Source: Anaerolineae bacterium (GTDB lineage Bacteria; Chloroflexota; Anaerolineae; Anaerolineales; Villigracilaceae). Taken from it: a stretch of DNA of 8,239 nt. The DNA is taken from assembly GCA_003141915.1 (NCBI GenBank), contig PLNY01000203.1:1-8239 (forward strand), given 5' to 3'. This document shows, piece by piece, positions 5,938 to 8,239 of this stretch (the first letter of the stretch is position 1; each line of letters begins with the position of its first letter). The translations under genes and the position numbers were made by a program. The notes under the pieces are model-generated. The model had not been told where the DNA came from. It worked only from the letters and a program-made list of their open reading frames with translations, and did no database searches.

Positions 5938-7446
5938 GTGACTGCCTCCTATTCAACAGATCGGTCTTTCTTTTCTTCGCGCGGACTGTTGATCCTTACG
6001 CTGGTTCTGATATTTGGTTTCGGTTTCGGAATCCGCTTATATCAACTCACGAATCTGCCCCTTGATTTTCAACCGACGCGTCAACTGCTTTCGATGCTCA
6101 AAGCACGCGGCATGTATTATGCGACGAACCCGCCGGGCATTCCCGATTGGCAAAAACAAATGGCGATCCAGCAATGGAAGACGCGCGCCGATGTCGAGCC
6201 GTCCATCTTGGAAAACATCGTCGCGTTTACATACCGCTTCACCGGCGAACATTTTTGGATCGCGCGCATCTATTCGTCGCTGTTCTGGATCATCGGCGGG
6301 ATATTTCTCTTTCTGCTTGTGCGCGATTTGATTTCTGTCGACGGCGCAGTGATCGCCACTGCGTATTACCTTTTCTTTCCCTATGCGGTGACCGCCAGCC
6401 GTTCATTCCAACCTGACCCTTTCATGGTAATGAGCATCATCTCTTTTTGGTGGGCATTCTTCCGTTGGATTAAGAATCCATCCTGGATATGGGCGATTCT
6501 TGCCGGACTTTTAGGCGGACTCGCCATCCTGATAAAATTCTCAGCCGCCTTTTTCGTGATCGGCGCGGCGCTCGGCCTCGGGCTTGGAAAATTTTCTTTG
6601 CGTGATTTGATTCGCAAACCGCAAGTTTGGGTCATGGCTCTGCTTGGAATTTTGCCAGCCGCGGCTTATCTCTACGATGGACTGGTGTTGAACCACTTCC
6701 TTCGCCAGCAATTTGGTGGACGATTCTTTCCTTCGCTGTTGTTGAGCCCGATCAATTACATAAACTGGGAATCGAAAGCCGCGCTGGCGGCGGGTGGCTT
6801 GGCGATCATGTTCGGGTTGTTGGGCCTGTTCTTCGTCCGCGAACGAAGCGCAAGATTCTTTTTATACGGCCTGTGGGGCATGTACATTCTCTACGGTCTG
6901 TATTTTGATTATCACATTGCCACGCATGATTATTATCAATTGCCCTTTATTCCTATCGTAGCCATTTCGCTCGCCCCGCTTGCAGATTGGTTCCTTTCCC
7001 GATTGGCAGAGTTAAGCACTGGACGTTGGTTACGAATCGCTGCGATAACTTTTCTTGCATTCGGTTTGTTTTCCGCGCTTTGGGAGCTCCGCGATACGCT
7101 CAAGTCCGTGGACTATCGTCCGCAGGCCGCGATGTGGGCTGAGATCGGCGGCAAGCTGGGGCATGGCTCCGGGGTGGTGGCGTTGACTCAAGATTACGGT
7201 CAGCGTTTGAATTATTGGGGCTGGCAGAACGCTGAAATCTGGCCGAACTCCGGCGATATTGATTATCATGAGTTGCGAGGCGCGACGTTTAACTCCAGCA
7301 CAAATTTCGCAAGGATGATTAGCGGAAAAACTTTTTTCCTCGTGACCGATTTTCAGGAACTGGATCGCCAGCCTGATTTAAAAAAATCGCTATCAGTTTT
7401 TCCGGCTTATGACGGCAATGGGTACACTATTTATGCCTTGCATTAA
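5938..7446 (+). CDS. GT-C (GT39/ArnT-like) membrane glycosyltransferase, paralogue B
   Basis: A polytopic membrane protein of 502 residues starting at GTG. This start is chosen because the first membrane helix begins at about residue 16 and the next in-frame ATG (residue 53) would delete it and the first loop. Landmarks match paralogue A in order: PLDFQPTRQ (41-49, Asp43 as the likely acidic residue of the first outer loop), EPSILENI (87-94), SRSFQPDP (154-161), KPQVWVMAL (227-235), HDYYQLPFIPI (330-340), LTQDYGQRLNYWGW (416-429) and a C-terminal soluble part ending DGNGYTIYALH. About 10-12 hydrophobic helices lie between residues 16 and 385. By GT-C family logic it would use a lipid-linked sugar on the outer face; donor and acceptor are unknown. 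The loop after FFRW is short (IKNPSWI), without the palindrome-coded insert of paralogue A. No ribosome-binding site is visible. Confidence 0.85.
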   Translation: MTASYSTDRSFFSSRGLLILTLVLIFGFGFGIRLYQLTNLPLDFQPTRQLLSMLKARGMYYATNPPGIPDWQKQMAIQQWKTRADVEPSILENIVAFTYRFTGEHFWIARIYSSLFWIIGGIFLFLLVRDLISVDGAVIATAYYLFFPYAVTASRSFQPDPFMVMSIISFWWAFFRWIKNPSWIWAILAGLLGGLAILIKFSAAFFVIGAALGLGLGKFSLRDLIRKPQVWVMALLGILPAAAYLYDGLVLNHFLRQQFGGRFFPSLLLSPINYINWESKAALAAGGLAIMFGLLGLFFVRERSARFFLYGLWGMYILYGLYFDYHIATHDYYQLPFIPIVAISLAPLADWFLSRLAELSTGRWLRIAAITFLAFGLFSALWELRDTLKSVDYRPQAAMWAEIGGKLGHGSGVVALTQDYGQRLNYWGWQNAEIWPNSGDIDYHELRGATFNSSTNFARMISGKTFFLVTDFQELDRQPDLKKSLSVFPAYDGNGYTIYALH

Positions 7447-7461
7447 TCAACCTGCGCCTTA

Positions 7462-7465
7462 AGGA
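7462..7465 (+). promoter_or_regulatory. Ribosome-binding site that decides the start of the last gene
   Basis: AGGA lies 11 nt before ATG 7477. A closer ATG at 7470 is in another frame and meets a stop after six codons, so 7477 is the productive start. Confidence 0.45.
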
Positions 7466-7476
7466 ATTAATGATCG

Positions 7477-8239
7477 ATGTCTGGTTTTGAATTTAATAAA
7501 TTGCGCCCCATTCTTTTCCGCGTTGCATTGGGATTGGGTGCGGTGTCGATGACCGTTGCACTGGGTATGTTTGCCTATCTCGGAACGTTCACGCGCTATT
7601 TAGCCGATGATTACTGCGAATCGGCTGCTGTTAATAGCGGGCCGATCCTGCAAACCGTGCTTCACCAGTACGAAACTGTTTCTGATCGCTTTTCGAATCT
7701 TCTCTTCGTTGCCTTGAGCGAATTCCTGTTCCCACATAATGTGGAGGTTTTACCCGTCATCATGATTTACTTGTGGACTGCTGCGCTGACCTGGCTGGTG
7801 TACGAAGCGCGGCAGATAATAAGATGGCAATGGCATTTTTCCCTTGACTTTTTTCTCGCCGCCTCGCTCGCCTTCTTTGCCATTTTGCAGGCTCCCAATC
7901 GTTTTCAAACCTTTTACTGGCGTTCCGCAATGGCAACGCACTTTGCGCCGATCCTGTACCTGACAGCATTCGCCGCTTTTCTATTGATGGTGGCGCGTAG
8001 AAACCAGGACCGGTACCCGTCCGTTTGGATGGGCTGCCTTTGCCTGCTCCTTTCCTTTTTCGGAGGCGGGTTTTCCGAGCCGCCGGATGCAGTATTGATC
8101 ATGGCCTCCGCGCTTGCGCTTGTTGCGGTCTGGGTTGGAGTAAAAGGCAAATTTCGGCGTCCGGCTTTGACGCTTCTGGGCTGGACATTGGCAGGCGGTC
8201 TCCTGGCATTGCTTGTGATGGCCATTTCTCCCGGTAATT
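7477..8239 (+). CDS. Polytopic membrane protein, DUF6056-like putative glycosyltransferase (3' end cut off)
   Basis: An open frame of 254 codons reaches the right edge without a stop; the gene is truncated by the window, not broken. The protein starts MSGFEFNKLRPILFRVALGLG, with a first membrane helix (about 12-35), then an outer loop with RYLADDYC (40-47), the paired acidic residues expected in the first loop of GT-C enzymes. Further helices lie at about 92-108, 123-138, 154-173, 183-196, 205-221 and 231-250. FYWRSAMATHFAPIL (146-160), GGGFSEPPDA (196-205) and SPGN at the cut end fit the pattern I recall for DUF6056-type proteins (YW-G-xY, a GGFSE-like turn and PGN), which are mostly uncharacterised putative sugar transferases. 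It is not a paralogue of the two preceding GT-C genes: the LDFxPxRQ and SRSFQPDP motifs are missing. It starts 30 bases after the upstream stop, consistent with one transcript. Confidence 0.8.
   Translation, partial: MSGFEFNKLRPILFRVALGLGAVSMTVALGMFAYLGTFTRYLADDYCESAAVNSGPILQTVLHQYETVSDRFSNLLFVALSEFLFPHNVEVLPVIMIYLWTAALTWLVYEARQIIRWQWHFSLDFFLAASLAFFAILQAPNRFQTFYWRSAMATHFAPILYLTAFAAFLLMVARRNQDRYPSVWMGCLCLLLSFFGGGFSEPPDAVLIMASALALVAVWVGVKGKFRRPALTLLGWTLAGGLLALLVMAISPGN

Noticed and set aside
7914..8225. Minus-strand open frame of 103 codons at the right end
   Set aside because: The opposite strand carries an open frame from 7477 to the edge with a ribosome-binding site, membrane helices and recognisable motifs; the antisense frame has none.

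Overview
The window looks like part of a cell-envelope or extracellular glycan biosynthesis locus from a bacterium of roughly balanced base composition, probably a member of the Chloroflexota (Anaerolineae-like). That placement is an inference from the style of the intergenic palindromic repeats and of the membrane glycosyltransferases. No rRNA or other phylogenetic marker is present. All seven supported genes are on the + strand, closely packed, and the last one runs off the right edge.

Layout, left to right. A palindromic repeat (1-62) lies just before an SDR-family dehydrogenase (78-836). This gene overlaps by ATGA a gene for a 268-residue protein with a GNGPSL motif, of the DUF115/MptE-like type that also resembles bacterial sialyltransferases (833-1639). 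A second, different inverted repeat (1645-1749) fills nearly all of the next gap. Then come a multi-membrane GT-C (GT39/ArnT-like) protein (1753-3297), a family 2 glycosyltransferase (3324-4277), a lipoprotein sulfatase resembling N-acetylglucosamine-6-sulfatases (4282-5904), a second GT-C protein that is a full-length paralogue of the first (5938-7446), and the first 254 codons of another polytopic membrane protein resembling DUF6056-type putative glycosyltransferases (7477-8239).

How the genes may work together (inference): the GT2 enzyme builds a glycan or lipid-linked sugar on the cytoplasmic side, the GT-C proteins transfer lipid-linked sugars on the outer face, and the sulfatase acts outside the membrane on a sulfated sugar. 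The SDR and the DUF115-like protein would supply or attach a modified sugar. No substrate can be read from the sequence.

I do not see a clearly new system. The most notable signal is a perfect 14-bp-arm palindrome inside the first GT-C gene (core 2290-2320). It encodes an in-frame segment of about 15 residues that the paralogue lacks, which suggests a palindromic repeat inserted into a coding region and tolerated in a loop between membrane helices. There is no gene-free stretch above 300 bases, and I see no RNA gene, CRISPR array, transposase or origin.
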